64,000 nt of DNA from Amanita rubescens (GCA_015039365.1 WION01000015.1:62001-126000), one strand, 5' to 3'. Numbered from the stretch's first letter, positions 34,539 to 45,419 are shown. Program-made: numbers and translations. The notes: generated by a model not told the origin, from the letters alone.

Positions 34539-35029
34539 ATGTCGGTGAGTCCCTTATTCGCTGATCAAACGGTCGACGAACTAACCCTGTCGCAGAACAA
34601 ACGATTCTCACTCCCCACACAATCCAAGATCGCCCTCAAGTTCCGCAAATCCAAAGTATGCATTTTTATCTTGCAACTTTTATTGTAGCTGAACAATGGG
34701 CACCAAGGCCAATTCTATGATCGAGCCCAGCTCTGTGAGGTCTAGTGTCAGCGACGCCAACACTTTGGTGAGTCTGATTTAGGGAAATGATAGGGTAACC
34801 CAAATCCTGACTGAACTCGAACAGGTCAATACACCGATTGAAAGAGGAAGGGGGCATCGGGCATCCAAGATGATGAAAATCGTACGCTACGCTTCACCAG
34901 CTCGTCAATGACGATACTGACGTTCGTATACAGAGTGCAGAAGACTTGCTTGACGAGGAGGATCAGGCTTGGGGCGGACCCCAATGCCGCATCCCCTTTT
35001 CCTGCTTGTTCAGTCACCGTATGGATTAG
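34539..35029 (+). CDS. Five-exon small protein, family member 1 (92 residues)
   Basis: Exons 34539-34544, 34596-34655, 34708-34767, 34825-34881 and 34934-35029 join to 92 residues. Every exon is a multiple of three and every intron (51-57 bases) is phase 0. The protein starts MSNKRFSLPTQSKIALKFRK. It then has SSVRSSVSDANTL, a basic segment GRGHRASKMMK, and a C-terminal block AEDLLDEEDQAWGGPQC ending SCLFSHRMD. There is no signal peptide, membrane segment or CaaX end. The gene at 55770-56283 has the same five exons, the same phases and the same order of motifs, which is strong evidence that both are real. I know of no family. The likely character is a basic, serine-rich N-terminal half with an acidic tryptophan-containing end. 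Confidence 0.75.
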
Positions 35030-35303
35030 ACGAGTTGATAAACAATTTTTCTTTCTGGTATGCCTAGTCATTGCAAAAGGCGGGGTTAGATGTTGGTTTT
35101 CCAGTAATTAGTATACCGAGGTTAATGGGCGCTTCTTTGTTATTCAGTTTGTTAAACCCTTGTCTCGTGGATTGTTCATAGTTTTCCATTAGTTTACGAA
35201 ATACGTGTCACCCCACAACTGTATACAAGCATGATCAACTTGATCGCAACCGGAATTCAGTACCCGGGAGATTCGCTAAACAACAAAACTTACCGTGGTC
35301 CCA

Positions 35304-36567
35304 TCAGCCGAACCTCTGTTTTGCCAGCTGCTGGAACATATCCATCGTCGCCTGGCACAGGGTTAGTAACCATATTGAAGTATTAGAGTGAAAACGGTGC
35401 ATGCCTTCTCCTTCTCCCTCATGGCGTTCGCACGCTCTCGCATTTGCATATCCTTTTCCTGAACCTTAGTCTCAAAGCGCCTCTTTGCTGCGTCCCGCTT
35501 CGCAATACTGTAGCATACCCGGTCAGCATGAAGCTCCAGGATAAAATAAAACAACATACGCGTCTCTGAAACCGTCACCACCACCTATCAAAGTGGATTC
35601 GTCTGCCTCAAGCCCATCATCACCCTTTTCGCGGAACGTGCGGTCTTGTTCCCGCTTAACGCGTTTCTTTTCCAACATGCCCTCTTTCCCTACTTCCCTT
35701 GGGCCTACCATGTCTTCTATTCGCTCCTTCGCCTCAAGTTTATCTCTCTTGCGCTTGTGCTTCCTTTCTTCTTCTTTATACTCCGATTCTAGTTCACGTG
35801 CATGAACAAGGTCAGCAGAGGTGGGCAACGTCGGACCGCGTACGCGACCGGAGGAAGATCCGCCCAAATTCGTACTTGGCTCGTCGTGCGGCCGCAAAGA
35901 GGTATCATCGCCACTTCCACGTCTGTTGTATGTAGCAGAACTGACTTCTTCTCGCGCAGTACGGAGGGCTTCATGATCGGCGCGTGATGTTTTGTCAGCA
36001 AATGACCACTTGTACGCTGTATTGGATGTTGCTTGGACGGCGGAAGGCTCTAACCCTTTGTAATACTTCTCTATTGGAAGATTGGTCAGCAGATGGACCG
36101 TGGCACGAGCACAACTCACTAGATAGCTTTCCCCGGTTCCAGGCCTTTACATATAAACCTCAATCAGCATTCGAAGCCGAGGAAGACTATTATATGATAC
36201 CTTGACGAATTTGCGAAAATAACTGTTCTTGAATGATGAGCAACGTAAATCCACTCCGAAAATGATGGGGCTTCTTACCTTCTTGCCCTATCCCCGGAAA
36301 GCTCGTCAAAATACTTCAACGGGCAAATAACACGGTTCGTAAGAATGCGGGAGATGATTCAGCCTCAGCCAAAGGTTGTATGCAGACCTTTCTCTTCTCT
36401 TCACGTAACCACAATCTGAACTCGTCGCTTTTCAAAAAATAGTCCGATTCGCTAAGAGACTTGGCGTTGTAAGGCAAATCATCCTGTCTTCTTGGAGAAC
36501 GTGAACGTGGGCGGTCTTTTTCTCTCTCAGGCGACGCAGATCGAGAGCGGGAACGATGAGAGGGCAT
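35304..36567 (-). CDS. RS-domain nuclear protein, probably splicing-related
   Basis: Multi-exon minus-strand gene from ATG 36567 (MPSHRSRSRSASPEREKDRP) to TGA 35304-35306 (MDMFQQLAKQRFG). A short Arg/Ser-rich head is followed by a compact conserved block, SDYFLKSDEFRLWLREEKRK, YFDELSGDRARR, YFRKFVKAWNRGKLS, split by three introns. A long charged helical region (ELESEYKEEERKHKRKRDKL) and a basic coil (AKRDAAKRRFETKVQEKD) complete it. RS heads with charged coils are usual in nuclear RNA-processing proteins; the EFRLWLREEKRKYF block looks conserved across eukaryotes, but I cannot give it a name. It is divergent from LTO1, with about 80 bases between starts. Confidence 0.65.
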
Positions 36568-36648
36568 ATTAGTGTTGAGAGCTGAGATGGCGAACAACAG
36601 TTGTCAACAATGCTCGGCCATCCGGGCCGCACTCCTTTCTCAATAGAC

Positions 36649-37317
36649 ATGACAGACGATTTCGATCTGGAATCACTCGTACATGTCGAGCAAAGGTTTA
36701 TTTCCTTTAATCTTAACTAATTCTCGAAATCTGAACCACATATCACGCAGTTTCTACGACTCGGGCTATAAAGATGGCTTTGCTCACGGCCGTATCCACG
36801 GCCTAATCGAAGGCCGCGCTCTCGGCCGCGAAAAAGGGTTCGAAATGTGGGAAGAGCTCGGATTCTACCAAGGCTTCGCCCTCATGTGGGAAGCAATCTA
36901 CAAACAACAATCTCGATCCGAAGAGTGAGTAACTGACTGACAATCCGTCGTCATTTATCATCCTCCCAATGGTCGATCAGTCGCGCAACGAATCACATCA
37001 AGCACCTTTTGAATCTCATCTCCCAATTCCCCCGCGTTAATCCATCCAGTTTGGACCATTCCGCCGCGGAAGCGGATCTGGATATTTCTAAACTCTTCCG
37101 ACAAATCCGATCGCGGTATAAAGCCCTTTGCGCGACGCTTGGCGTGCGGCCGTCGGAAGCGGGAGACGTCACGAGCGATCTGGACGAAGAATTTGGGGCC
37201 GGAAACGCACCCAGAAAAAGGAATAACACGGTATGGGAAGTGAACCAGGCCGAGCTTGAAATCGATCATTCGGATGCAAGTCGAAAACAGCGTCCTCCGC
37301 AGCCTCTTAGCTTTTGA
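36649..37317 (+). CDS. LTO1: LTO1/ORAOV1, Fe-S cluster adaptor protein
   Basis: Exons 36649-36695, 36751-36924 and 36981-37317 give 185 residues. The deca-GX3 motif of the Yae1/Lto1 family is plain: YDSGYKDGFAHGRIHGLIEG followed by RALGREKGFEMWEELGFYQG. In yeast Lto1 with Yae1 links the cytosolic iron-sulphur assembly machinery to the ribosome-recycling protein Rli1/ABCE1. The C-terminus in Lto1 normally carries a tryptophan that docks to the assembly machinery; here the end is KQRPPQPLSF, without a terminal Trp. The length is normal and the frame is intact. Confidence 0.9.
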
Positions 37318-37648
37318 AGATTAGAGGGTACATGTCGTAAAGGGGTTGACGCGCTGCAGCGGATGCTGCGTATCTGTCTTGGGTATGGAAAACGGTATTT
37401 CTCCTCGGACATTTGTCGAATGCCAAGTCTGAGTACGATACAGGTCTTGACAAATGACGCTATACCGCAAAATATCATGCGGCAGTACGACTAATGCATA
37501 ACCACTACTCGGTACATATCATTATTGAAACATCATGTGTCTATTGTAGTATAATGGATTCATATATGGGGTAACATGTGGGTATTACCAAGTCCAAATG
37601 CAAGAAGTAGTCCAAAAAAGCCATGTGTCGTCGTGTCAGCATTACATT
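37318..37648. other. Convergent intergenic stretch
   Basis: The 331 bases between the 3' ends of LTO1 and the Gfd2-like gene hold no visible gene. Confidence 0.4.
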
Positions 37649-39434
37649 TTACCCCTGCCTTTTTCCAGGCAAGAATGACCTCCCTGCAGTCGCAAGTCGA
37701 TTACTCGACCACTTGTGCGCAATGGAACCCTTCCCCAGCTGCATCTTCCCAAACTCTGCTGAGAGGTCGTACGTGCTCGACGGTCTGGGCATGAATGATC
37801 CATCAGGAGCCGCACTCGGTCCATGATCATTCATTGCATTCATGACTAACCCGTTTCCTGTGTAAAGTGGTAAAGGCATCATGGAATCGGGAGTTAGAGG
37901 CATTGGGGGAGTCCCAACAGGGGACGGAGAATAACCAGCACGGGGCATCTTGATACTCTTTGGAATGGGTATTTGCGTTCCTGAGGGCTCAAGCAGCATC
38001 TGAAATGCAAGTAGACACATCAAAGCATCATTACCCGAGTTGTGGAGGACGCAATTTGGCAACTGCAGAGGACTAGGACTGCCGTGTTTTTCATCTAGGT
38101 TATCCGAAGCGTTGAACGAACGAAGCAAGGTTTCAAGAGGCAACCGTGAGTCAAGTGACCGTAGTTTTTGCGTTTTGGGGTCAACCATTTTCCCGCGAAG
38201 GCCAGAGCGGTACAACTCTCGCTCGTATGCTTCTGTATCGACTATTAGGACGTTATGCGGGACTTCTACAAGATATGCTTGGTCGGGACCTTCGGATGAA
38301 TGAATAGTTAATCAAAGACCTACTGATTTTCATATCTTCTAGCCGCCGAAGATCGCCTTGAATATTGTGCCCGATCAACACAAGATCATTCGCGTGAGTC
38401 TCGGAATCGGGGGTAGCGAAACTACTAAAAGCCAACCCAACTTAGCGTCTTCCGTCACCATTCAGCATAACTAAGCCTACCTGATTACAGCCTGTATGAT
38501 CTGTGGTAACTTGTGCTTCGGTACGACTTGACTATCGCCAAACTACACCACATAGTTAATGACCCGCCAGTCGCGCGTAGCTCCACTTACAGCGTACTTG
38601 GACACAGTTAGCGTTTCTATTGGATGCAAATCGACTCCCTTACCTGCCATGGATAATTTGGACAATGCTTGTTGACGACCTTGTCAATATAATCAACAAC
38701 AATGAAATGTCCCTTCCTAATCTTAGCTTAGAAAATGGAAGCGCATACGCAAAATTTCCACACACCGGTAATTTATGTCCGGGACAGGTGGCCAAGGTCC
38801 GATACTGTTATAAAGACCATCAGTACCTGCCGATACAATATCCATAATAGACACTCACGCTCCGAGCTGTGCGCATCGGACAGCCGCATAACCAAACTCT
38901 AGACAGCTCCTCTGGTTCCTTTCGCTCCATTCAAAGTCAATTGCTAAAAAAGTTTTATCCCTCCCCTCCCAAAGCTTCTTGATTGCATCGGGCTCTCCTG
39001 CCCGTACGCGGGCCCTGAATGCGGTAAGCGCGATAGCAGGAAGAGTAGAGTGCATTTTTTTATACGACGCATAGTCCGATATGGTGCGCACGTGGCGGTT
39101 TGCAGTCTCGAATGGTATGACTTTGAGAATGTTTGGGGCCTGGATAAGTCTTTCTCCGAATCTAAGTACGAGAGATTTAATAAGACGGGGGAGGTTGAGT
39201 GGGCATATGGTGGAGCTATTCCGTAAGAAGAACCTTTCACCTTGTTCTTATCATCTTGAGAAAGGCATCGAGGGACGTCAGACGCGTTACTATGTGCGGT
39301 CGTCCCGTGTATGCGTCGGTTACCGTTACCACCGGCCATGAAAATGAGAGGAATCCCTCGAAGGATGAGAATAGGTGACCCCAGGAGCGGTCGTACCTGA
39401 GATAAGGCTTGTTAGAAAGGTCATTCGACAGCAT
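37649..39434 (-). CDS. Gfd2/YDR514C-like protein with DEDDh exonuclease fold
   Basis: The minus-strand gene starts at ATG 39434 (MLSNDLSNKPYLRYDRSWGH), crosses several introns and ends at TAA 37649. After FGERLIQAPNILKVIPFETA and SYKKMHSTLPAIALTAFRAR come the nuclease motifs: FLAIDFEWSE (Exo I, Asp and Glu), LVLIGHNIQGDLRRLEDM (Exo II, Asp) and CVLHNSGNDALMCLLAFQML (Exo III, His and Asp). All catalytic positions are present. The C-terminal 100 residues are proline/methionine rich and look disordered. Yeast Gfd2 was found through mRNA export; an RNA-processing 3'-5' exonuclease role is inferred from the fold. I saw intact frames across the junctions checked. Confidence 0.8.
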
Positions 39435-39996
39435 AGAATAACAGACCACGGCACGCTATGCAATTGGAAATAGCCCATATATGCGGAATAGATCTATACG
39501 ATATCGTTCTATCAGTGATGAGCGAGACAGCTGCACTTGACGTACTGAGTGTAAGTCATATTCCCAACCTTTTGGAATGACGAGCGTGAAATCACCCATG
39601 GCGAATCAGTACTAACTGCCCACGGGAGCACACCTTGAGAGCAAAAGCGAAGGGAGGAAACGCGAAGAACGGGGAGGGAAAGGAAGGGGACTGTTTAGGT
39701 ACCTGGGCAAAGTCCGTTAAGGAAGAAGCTTACCTTTTGCGCATACTTTTCGCATTTAACTTATAACGAGAATAGTTGCATCGTTGTTCGGTGTAACTTG
39801 CCTTATTCGGTTAAACAACCTCGTTAACTACACATTCTTCTTGTCAACCCAATTACATTATTCATCCCACTGCTTGAATCACATCCAGGGCTAATGCAAA
39901 CGAGTCTGCCGTGAGGGTTCCAGTACGTAATCCTTGATGATGGATTGAATTGCCGATTGATGAACCTGACCTACTCGTGGCCTGAACGACCTTACC
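39435..39996. other. Gene-free stretch
   Basis: No gene was recognised. It forms the boundary between the conserved core (35-39 kb) and the right half of the accessory island. Confidence 0.4.
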
Positions 39997-40370
39997 TTGG
40001 GTTACGAACAGAGTCTTCCGTCCAAGGAATTTCTACTTTCTAATAACGCGACATTTCATTGGCGCATCGTTTCTGCGCCACCGCGTCGGGTGCCAGCACA
40101 GGAGACTCATTCTTTATACCTACGAGGCTACATCTCCAAATTCTACCAGAATCAGGAGGAGAAAGCGGGGAAGCTCACAGCTTGGGGTCGTAGTCTCGAG
40201 GGTTCCGTTGCTGTGAAGCGGGTTATTACTCGAGGGTATGCTCGCCTACTTCACCTGCTCTGCATCGATCTAATTTACTTCGGAACCGGTTTGAGGGATG
40301 CACAGACTTCGCCTTCGTTGAAGGCTAGTATTGACTGCATCTGGAAGAAGAAGCGAGAGGAGGGACATAG
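39997..40370 (+). pseudogene. Shieldin-2-like gene remnant, copy 3
   Basis: An open frame of 133 codons is a collapsed version of the gene at 23584-24695. SLPSKEFLLSNN and TFHWRIVSAPP are followed directly by YISKFYQNQ, then KAGKLTAWGRSLEGSVAVKR and LRDAQTSPSLKAS. Most of the linker and OB core is deleted. It is on the opposite strand to copies 1 and 2 and continues into the inverted repeat at 40380-40560. Confidence 0.75.
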
Positions 40371-40529
40371 GAACAGGGCACCTTATTCCGGTCAGTAAAC
40401 CTAGTCTCTCGTCCTTCCCTTGGTTAACGCGCCCAACCCTAGCGGTGCCGACACGCTGCCTTTGGCAGGGAGCCAGGGTCACCTCCCTCTCTGAGTACGA
40501 AAAAGAGGCTGCTCGCAGTTACAACTCCG

Positions 40530-41031
40530 TTGCCGAAGTCGAGACTTTCCGAATTCCACAGTGCAAGTGTGTGTTCCAAACAATTGACCGTTAATGTCGA
40601 CTGGGTACGCATCTTGCATGACGATATCAGCACCACTTGCATATTGCCTAGGTATGTCGTTTTGAATCGCTCATAGGGACACACGAAGGTATTAACATAC
40701 GTGAAATAGTAGTTCTCGCAGTTCAGGACGATCGATACTGGACGGTATCCGACACCTCCTTGACCATCTCCTCCATCCAACGAACGTATGAGGTTCGATG
40801 CCATCATAGTAGCATTGAGAGGGTCAGACGTGCCATCAGGTTCGTCAGCAGTGTACCAAAGCAAAAGATTTGGCCTCGACTTGATGCGATTAACTTCCTC
40901 CGTAACTGCTGTTGAGTTCTTGTATGTACTGTGGCCAACTCTTAGTGCGATCACTGTTTGAAAAGAGGGTAACTTACTTCCATAATACAAAGAATGGATA
41001 CGGGATAACTGAGGCCCAAGCCTGCACTGGA
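40530..41031 (-). pseudogene. Glycosidase-like protein, internal exons only
   Basis: Minus-strand exons read QAWASVIPYPFFVLWK (about 41028-40985), NSTAVTEEVNRIKSRPNLLL and WYTADEPDGTSDPLNATMMA, then YRPVSIVLNCENYYFTY (about 40930-40705), and QYASGADIVMQDAYPVDING (about 40655-40590). Then the frame runs into repeat sequence. LLLWYTADEPDG resembles the catalytic strand of a TIM-barrel glycoside hydrolase type found in Agaricomycetes. The start and C-terminus are missing. A piece of the same family lies at 32421-32600. Confidence 0.5.
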
Positions 41032-41064
41032 AGCGATGGCCCAGTATGATAATTTGGGAATTAC

Positions 41065-41114
41065 CAAGGTGCTAACGTCGCTGACACTGGATCTTACGGA
41101 ATTGGATCCAGAGC
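41065..41114 (-). pseudogene. Single exon of the five-exon small-protein family, copy 3
   Basis: Between an AG acceptor (TTATAG) and a GTAATT donor, the minus strand reads SGSNSVRSSVSDVSTL. Exon 3 of the gene at 55770-56283 has SGSNSARSSVSDASTL. No other exon of the family is found beside it, and the next downstream exon belongs to the glycosidase-like remnant. Confidence 0.75.
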
Positions 41115-41221
41115 CTATAAGAGAACATCAGTGATGAAGAATAACGGCGGTTCGTCGAAGGGTGTATATACTGAGGGTGCAACCATGATACCGCTATCTC
41201 GGCAAACGCCGCCCGCTAGTA

Positions 41222-42799
41222 ATGTTCACCTCGCAATTGCAGCCTATACCCAGTGACGGCGACGGACAACTCGACGTCTCATCAATAGGACGAGCGAACG
41301 GACTTCACTCTGAAGAAGAGCAGCTATATATTCGGAATGTCCTGCTGGCTGCAGAAGTCCTGTTACAGTCGGGGACCGTAGATGGTGATCTGCGGCGAAG
41401 GGAGGAGACCGTGGACGTTATCGGTCGGTGCAAAATTGCTTTAGCACCTCACAAAAGACTGCCACCTGATGTCTTGCGGTCCATATTTCATTTCTGTGGC
41501 GAGGCACGCATACAGTTTCCCCTAAAGCACCTACCTCTCCTCTGCCGCATCACACATGTCTGCTCTGCATGGAGGCAGCTTGCATTGGAAACGCCAGCAT
41601 TGTGGAACGGCATTTCTATAGCTCTATCATCATACAGTGGTCAGAAGCAGCATGACAAGATATTGTCTTCCGCCAGACAATGGTTCGACCGTGCACAGGA
41701 TATGCGCGGCAGGTCATTGTTCATTCGTTACGATATTGTGGGGAATGAGAACGTCAGGCCGCGGTTGCATTATGCATGGGAGAAGCTACTCGAATTCATA
41801 GCTCAGTATCGGTTAGAAGCATTGGAGTTGGCGTATCCCATCAACCATGTAGCATTGAAGCTCCCAGACCATGTCTGGCCATCAATCAAACACTTACATT
41901 TGAAAACCATGGACAATCGGCGTTCCACTGGGCAACAGCTCTTTTCTAACTTTGGGAAACTTTCCAACCTCAGACATTTAGAGATATCCGGCTCTTGCCA
42001 TCTCGATGATATGGATCGAGTTGTACCATGGCATCAGCTACGGACGTTCGAGGTAGATGGAAACTGGGAAATAACACCTTCATCGTGTCTCAATATGCTC
42101 CGTCAGTCCCGATTACTTGAACACTGCCGTGTAACGTTATCATCGTTCACATCTACTGTCAATTCCACGGAGGAAAACGTCGTCCTCGCCAACCTGGATT
42201 ATTTCGAAGCGCGATTTGAGCATGGTTTAGCGGTAGCGCTGTTCCTCCATCCACTTGTTATGCCCAATATTACCACATTCTCCCTTGGGGGATGTCGTTT
42301 GGATATCCCTGCACTGATCGGCATTATCCAGCGCTCAGGAGGAATGCGTCACATTCGCCACCTAGAGATTAGCTACTTTTCTCCCACCGCTGTGCAAGAT
42401 ATCGGCGTTTTGCTGGAGCTGCTACCCTCATTGGAGTCTATTTCTATCGCATCCGGACGTCTTAGTGACAATTCCATAAAACGATTGTCGAGCGGCAAGC
42501 TTGGGCCTCGGTTACGGAGCATTTCCGTGGGTACCGTGCATGATACAGATCAGATACTGTCAATGGCGGAATTGCGCTATCAGAACGCAACCCAATCTCC
42601 TGATAGTGAGCAAATCGAGGATATGCCTTGTCCATTCAAGTTCATATCGATTCGCTGCCACTATATGGATTTCGAGGAATCGTATCGCAACAGGATCAAA
42701 TTATTATTGAAGAAATGCAACACTAGAATCGATGTAACTCAAGTTGACGAAGAAATACTATCAATAGACCCATCCTTCTATTTGTCTTGGTTGAAATAG
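41222..42799 (+). CDS. F-box/LRR-like protein, intact single-exon copy
   Basis: This is a 525-residue intronless frame starting MFTSQLQPIPSDGDGQLDVS. The F-box-like part is KRLPPDVLRSIFHFCGEARI, then LCRITHVCSAWRQLALETPA. Repeats follow, with LSNLRHLEISGSCHLDDMD, LLEHCRVTLSSF, GGMRHIRHLEISYF and LLELLPSLESISIASGRL. It lacks the acidic tail of the 551-554-residue copies and ends PSFYLSWLK. It is the intact relative of the broken copy at 27964-29506 and shows where that copy lost bases. A role as an SCF substrate reader is inferred from the family. Confidence 0.87.
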   Translation: MFTSQLQPIPSDGDGQLDVSSIGRANGLHSEEEQLYIRNVLLAAEVLLQSGTVDGDLRRREETVDVIGRCKIALAPHKRLPPDVLRSIFHFCGEARIQFPLKHLPLLCRITHVCSAWRQLALETPALWNGISIALSSYSGQKQHDKILSSARQWFDRAQDMRGRSLFIRYDIVGNENVRPRLHYAWEKLLEFIAQYRLEALELAYPINHVALKLPDHVWPSIKHLHLKTMDNRRSTGQQLFSNFGKLSNLRHLEISGSCHLDDMDRVVPWHQLRTFEVDGNWEITPSSCLNMLRQSRLLEHCRVTLSSFTSTVNSTEENVVLANLDYFEARFEHGLAVALFLHPLVMPNITTFSLGGCRLDIPALIGIIQRSGGMRHIRHLEISYFSPTAVQDIGVLLELLPSLESISIASGRLSDNSIKRLSSGKLGPRLRSISVGTVHDTDQILSMAELRYQNATQSPDSEQIEDMPCPFKFISIRCHYMDFEESYRNRIKLLLKKCNTRIDVTQVDEEILSIDPSFYLSWLK

Positions 42800-42954
42800 T
42801 GCAGGTGGAATCCATCGTCAGATCGGTGGTCAACAGTCAAACTTTCATATACGGCCGTCACTCTTTCCTGTCTACCCAGCGCCTGCCCATATAAATTGTT
42901 GCTTTGTGCCCACCTCATTCGTGCAGAGGCCCGATTACCTCAAGACTATGCTTC

Positions 42955-43046
42955 AAAAATCGTTAGACCGCAACAGGATCGAATTATTATCTGAGAAATG
43001 CGACACTAGCATCAATCTAGAAGACGAATATGGATATGAAGAATAA
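42955..43046 (+). pseudogene. F-box/LRR-like family C-terminal scrap
   Basis: The plus strand reads NRIELLSEKCDTSINLEDEY then GYEE and a stop. It corresponds to the last 25 residues of the broken copy at 27964 (LSEKCGTSINLEDEYGE). No upstream part of a second gene copy is present. Confidence 0.75.
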
Positions 43047-43159
43047 GGGTGAAGCGATATGGATTTTTCAAGTGTACCTAAGATCGTTACGTTGGTAGCG
43101 ACGTACGAGTAGCGGTAAACGTTTAGTAATTTGTATATTTCCGTTACATACGGCACAAA

Positions 43160-43483
43160 TTTATGATGCTACTAGAATGCCAACCTTTTGTATAAACTCT
43201 AAACATGATCCAGACTTTCATCCATGAATCGCAGATAGAATGCACAACGCGTACCTCGACTCTATTGATACATCAAGCGAGTCGACGTCATGTACACAAA
43301 TAGATAACAGTCTTTCCGCTGGCTCTGGCTCCGCGCTCGCTTCCAACATTACATACTTTGTGTATGGCTCTGGTATTCACTATAATCATGGAGATTAGTG
43401 GGGTTGCTTGATAGACAGGCAGGTAAAAGCTACGTGATTGATAGTTTTGAAATCACAAGCCCTCGGCAAATACCGTCTTGGCA
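43160..43483. repeat. Family 5'-flank repeat, copy before 43484
   Basis: It is nearly the same as 45420-45741, including CACAACGCGTACCTCGACTC, CTGGCTCCGCGCTCGCTTC and TATTCACTATAATCATG, and matches the inverted flank at 27597-27963. It is the co-duplicated promoter region of the F-box copies. Confidence 0.8.
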
Positions 43484-45073
43484 ATGTCCAACTTGAAGTT
43501 GCTATTGCCGCCACCTTCTGGCGCCGGCGCTGACGGACAGATCAATGTCGACCTCTCATCAGTAGGACGGACGAACAGGACCTATTCCAAAGAAGAAGAG
43601 GCATACATTCGAAACGTCCTGTTGGTTTCACGGCAGCAAAAGGAGGAAGTTGTAGACCTTATTGGCCGGTGCGAGGTAGCTCTGGCACCTCACAAGAAAT
43701 TGCCACCGGATGTCTTGCGGTCTATATTCCATTTTTCCAACGAGACACGTGTAGTGTTTCCCCTAGCAAAGCGCGGTGTTGGTTTTCATCTCCTTCGTAT
43801 TACCCATGTTTGTTCTGCGTGGAGGCAGCTTGCGTTGGAAACGCCTACATTGTGGAGCGACCTGGATATATTTCTGTCATCTGCGGATCGGTCCCAGCAT
43901 CACCAAAGGTTGTCCTCTGCAAGACAATGGTTCGCCCGTGCACAGGATATGCCCAGGTCATTATCCATTGACCTTACTTGGCTTGACGACGACGACCCCG
44001 GGTCGCATTTACATGACACATGGGAACAGATACTCGAATTCATGGCTCTGTATCGGTTAAGAGATTTAGAGCTGGAGTATCCCATCAATCAATTAGCACT
44101 GGAGCTACCGGACCACGTTTTGTCGTCGATTGAATGCCTGCATTTAACCGGCATTGACAATGATACAGTCAACCACTCCACCAAATCCCTTTTCTCTGAT
44201 TTCGGGACACTCTCCAACCTCAAACGCTTAATAATACGCGACGCATTCAACCTTTGTGGTAATAACATTGTTCGATGGGATCGGCTACAGACTCTTGACA
44301 TTTGGACATTTGGACACAGCGATATAACACCCTCACTATGTCTCAATGTTCTCCGTCAGTGTCGATTACTTGAATATTGTCATCTGTCCCTCAAAAAGGA
44401 GCCATCGTTCGTCGCCTCTGAGGAGGAAAAAATTGTTCTTGCCAACATGAATCACCTTCGCCTAGAGTTTTTTGGTGGTTCAGAAGCATCGGTGTTCCTC
44501 CGGCTGCTCGTTATCCCCAATATAACAACGTTCATTCTGGAGACATCATCTCACAAGAGGACTCGGTTGAACTGCGATATGCCTGCGCTGATTGGCATTA
44601 TCCAGCGCTCGGCGGGCATGTCTCAGATTCGCCATCTAGAGATTGGCACTTCTCCCTTGCTCGATATTGGCATTTTGCTGGAAATTTTACCTTCCTTGGA
44701 GCAGATTTCCGTCAAGTCCGGACATCTCACTGACAATGCCATAGAACGGTTGTCGAGCGGGAAGCTTGGGCCTCGGTTATGGCATATTACTTCGACTCAC
44801 AGGCACGATGCCGCAGATAAGATACTTTCAATGGTGGAGCTACGCTATAAGACTGCAACCAAGTCTCCCGACAGCGAGCAGATCGAGAGCACGCCTTGTC
44901 CATTCAAGAAGATATCAATTCCCTGCACCGCAGTGAACAGCTCAAGGTCCTATCGCAACAGAATCGAATATCCGCATCTCGTGTGTCATGCTGACGTGTG
45001 TTTGGACATTGGCGAAGACCAAGACTTGGAAGAAGAAGACTCGGAAGACGAAAACTCAGAAGACGAATACTGA
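43484..45073 (+). CDS. F-box/LRR-like protein, intact single-exon copy
   Basis: The frame from ATG 43484 (MSNLKLLLPPPSGAGADGQI) gives 529 residues. It has VGRTNRTYSKEEEAYIRNVL, HKKLPPDVLRSIFHFSNETR, LLRITHVCSAWRQLALETPT, repeats such as LSNLKRLIIRDAFNLCGNN and LLEILPSLEQISVKSGHL, and a short acidic tail (EEEDSEDENSEDEY). It is close to 45742-47406 across its length and flank, so the two are tandem duplicates. The start is chosen at ATG because the codons before it give TTG GCA. Confidence 0.87.
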   Translation: MSNLKLLLPPPSGAGADGQINVDLSSVGRTNRTYSKEEEAYIRNVLLVSRQQKEEVVDLIGRCEVALAPHKKLPPDVLRSIFHFSNETRVVFPLAKRGVGFHLLRITHVCSAWRQLALETPTLWSDLDIFLSSADRSQHHQRLSSARQWFARAQDMPRSLSIDLTWLDDDDPGSHLHDTWEQILEFMALYRLRDLELEYPINQLALELPDHVLSSIECLHLTGIDNDTVNHSTKSLFSDFGTLSNLKRLIIRDAFNLCGNNIVRWDRLQTLDIWTFGHSDITPSLCLNVLRQCRLLEYCHLSLKKEPSFVASEEEKIVLANMNHLRLEFFGGSEASVFLRLLVIPNITTFILETSSHKRTRLNCDMPALIGIIQRSAGMSQIRHLEIGTSPLLDIGILLEILPSLEQISVKSGHLTDNAIERLSSGKLGPRLWHITSTHRHDAADKILSMVELRYKTATKSPDSEQIESTPCPFKKISIPCTAVNSSRSYRNRIEYPHLVCHADVCLDIGEDQDLEEEDSEDENSEDEY

Positions 45074-45269
45074 GTGACATAACTTTCTTGATTCACGGAG
45101 ATGTGCTTTATCGAATTATTTCTTTTACGAACCCCCAGTCCTTACGGGGAGAACGAAAACAGTCGTTTTTGGTTTTATCATGCAGATCGACGATAAATTT
45201 CAGTAGGTTCGAATTATTTCAGGCAGTAGCATTCAGTTGACGCTAAACGCTCGTGTCTTTAGAGCCGTA
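45074..45269. other. 3' flank of the F-box gene
   Basis: The stretch resembles the 3' flank of 45742-47406 (shared TCTTTTACGAACCCCCAGTCC-like tract). No gene. Confidence 0.4.
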
Positions 45270-45400
45270 GAAGCTTAAAACAGATTGACCTCTGGCTGAC
45301 ATCTCCCGGTTCTCGCAAATCACTGTTGTTGGGGCCCAGGACGATGGACGGCAGCAGGACGCCAAGACCAGATTCAACGATATAGTGCAACGTAAGACGA
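45270..45400 (-). pseudogene. HNH-like gene C-terminal fragment
   Basis: The minus strand copies the last exon of the remnant at 29950-30525 (NRLTLHY, ESGLGVLLPSIV, NNSDLREPGD), with a few-base insertion and a substitution cluster. It lies between two F-box genes, showing that this region was assembled from inverted pieces. Confidence 0.75.
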
Positions 45401-45419
45401 TTTGCTTGATTTTCTTCCC

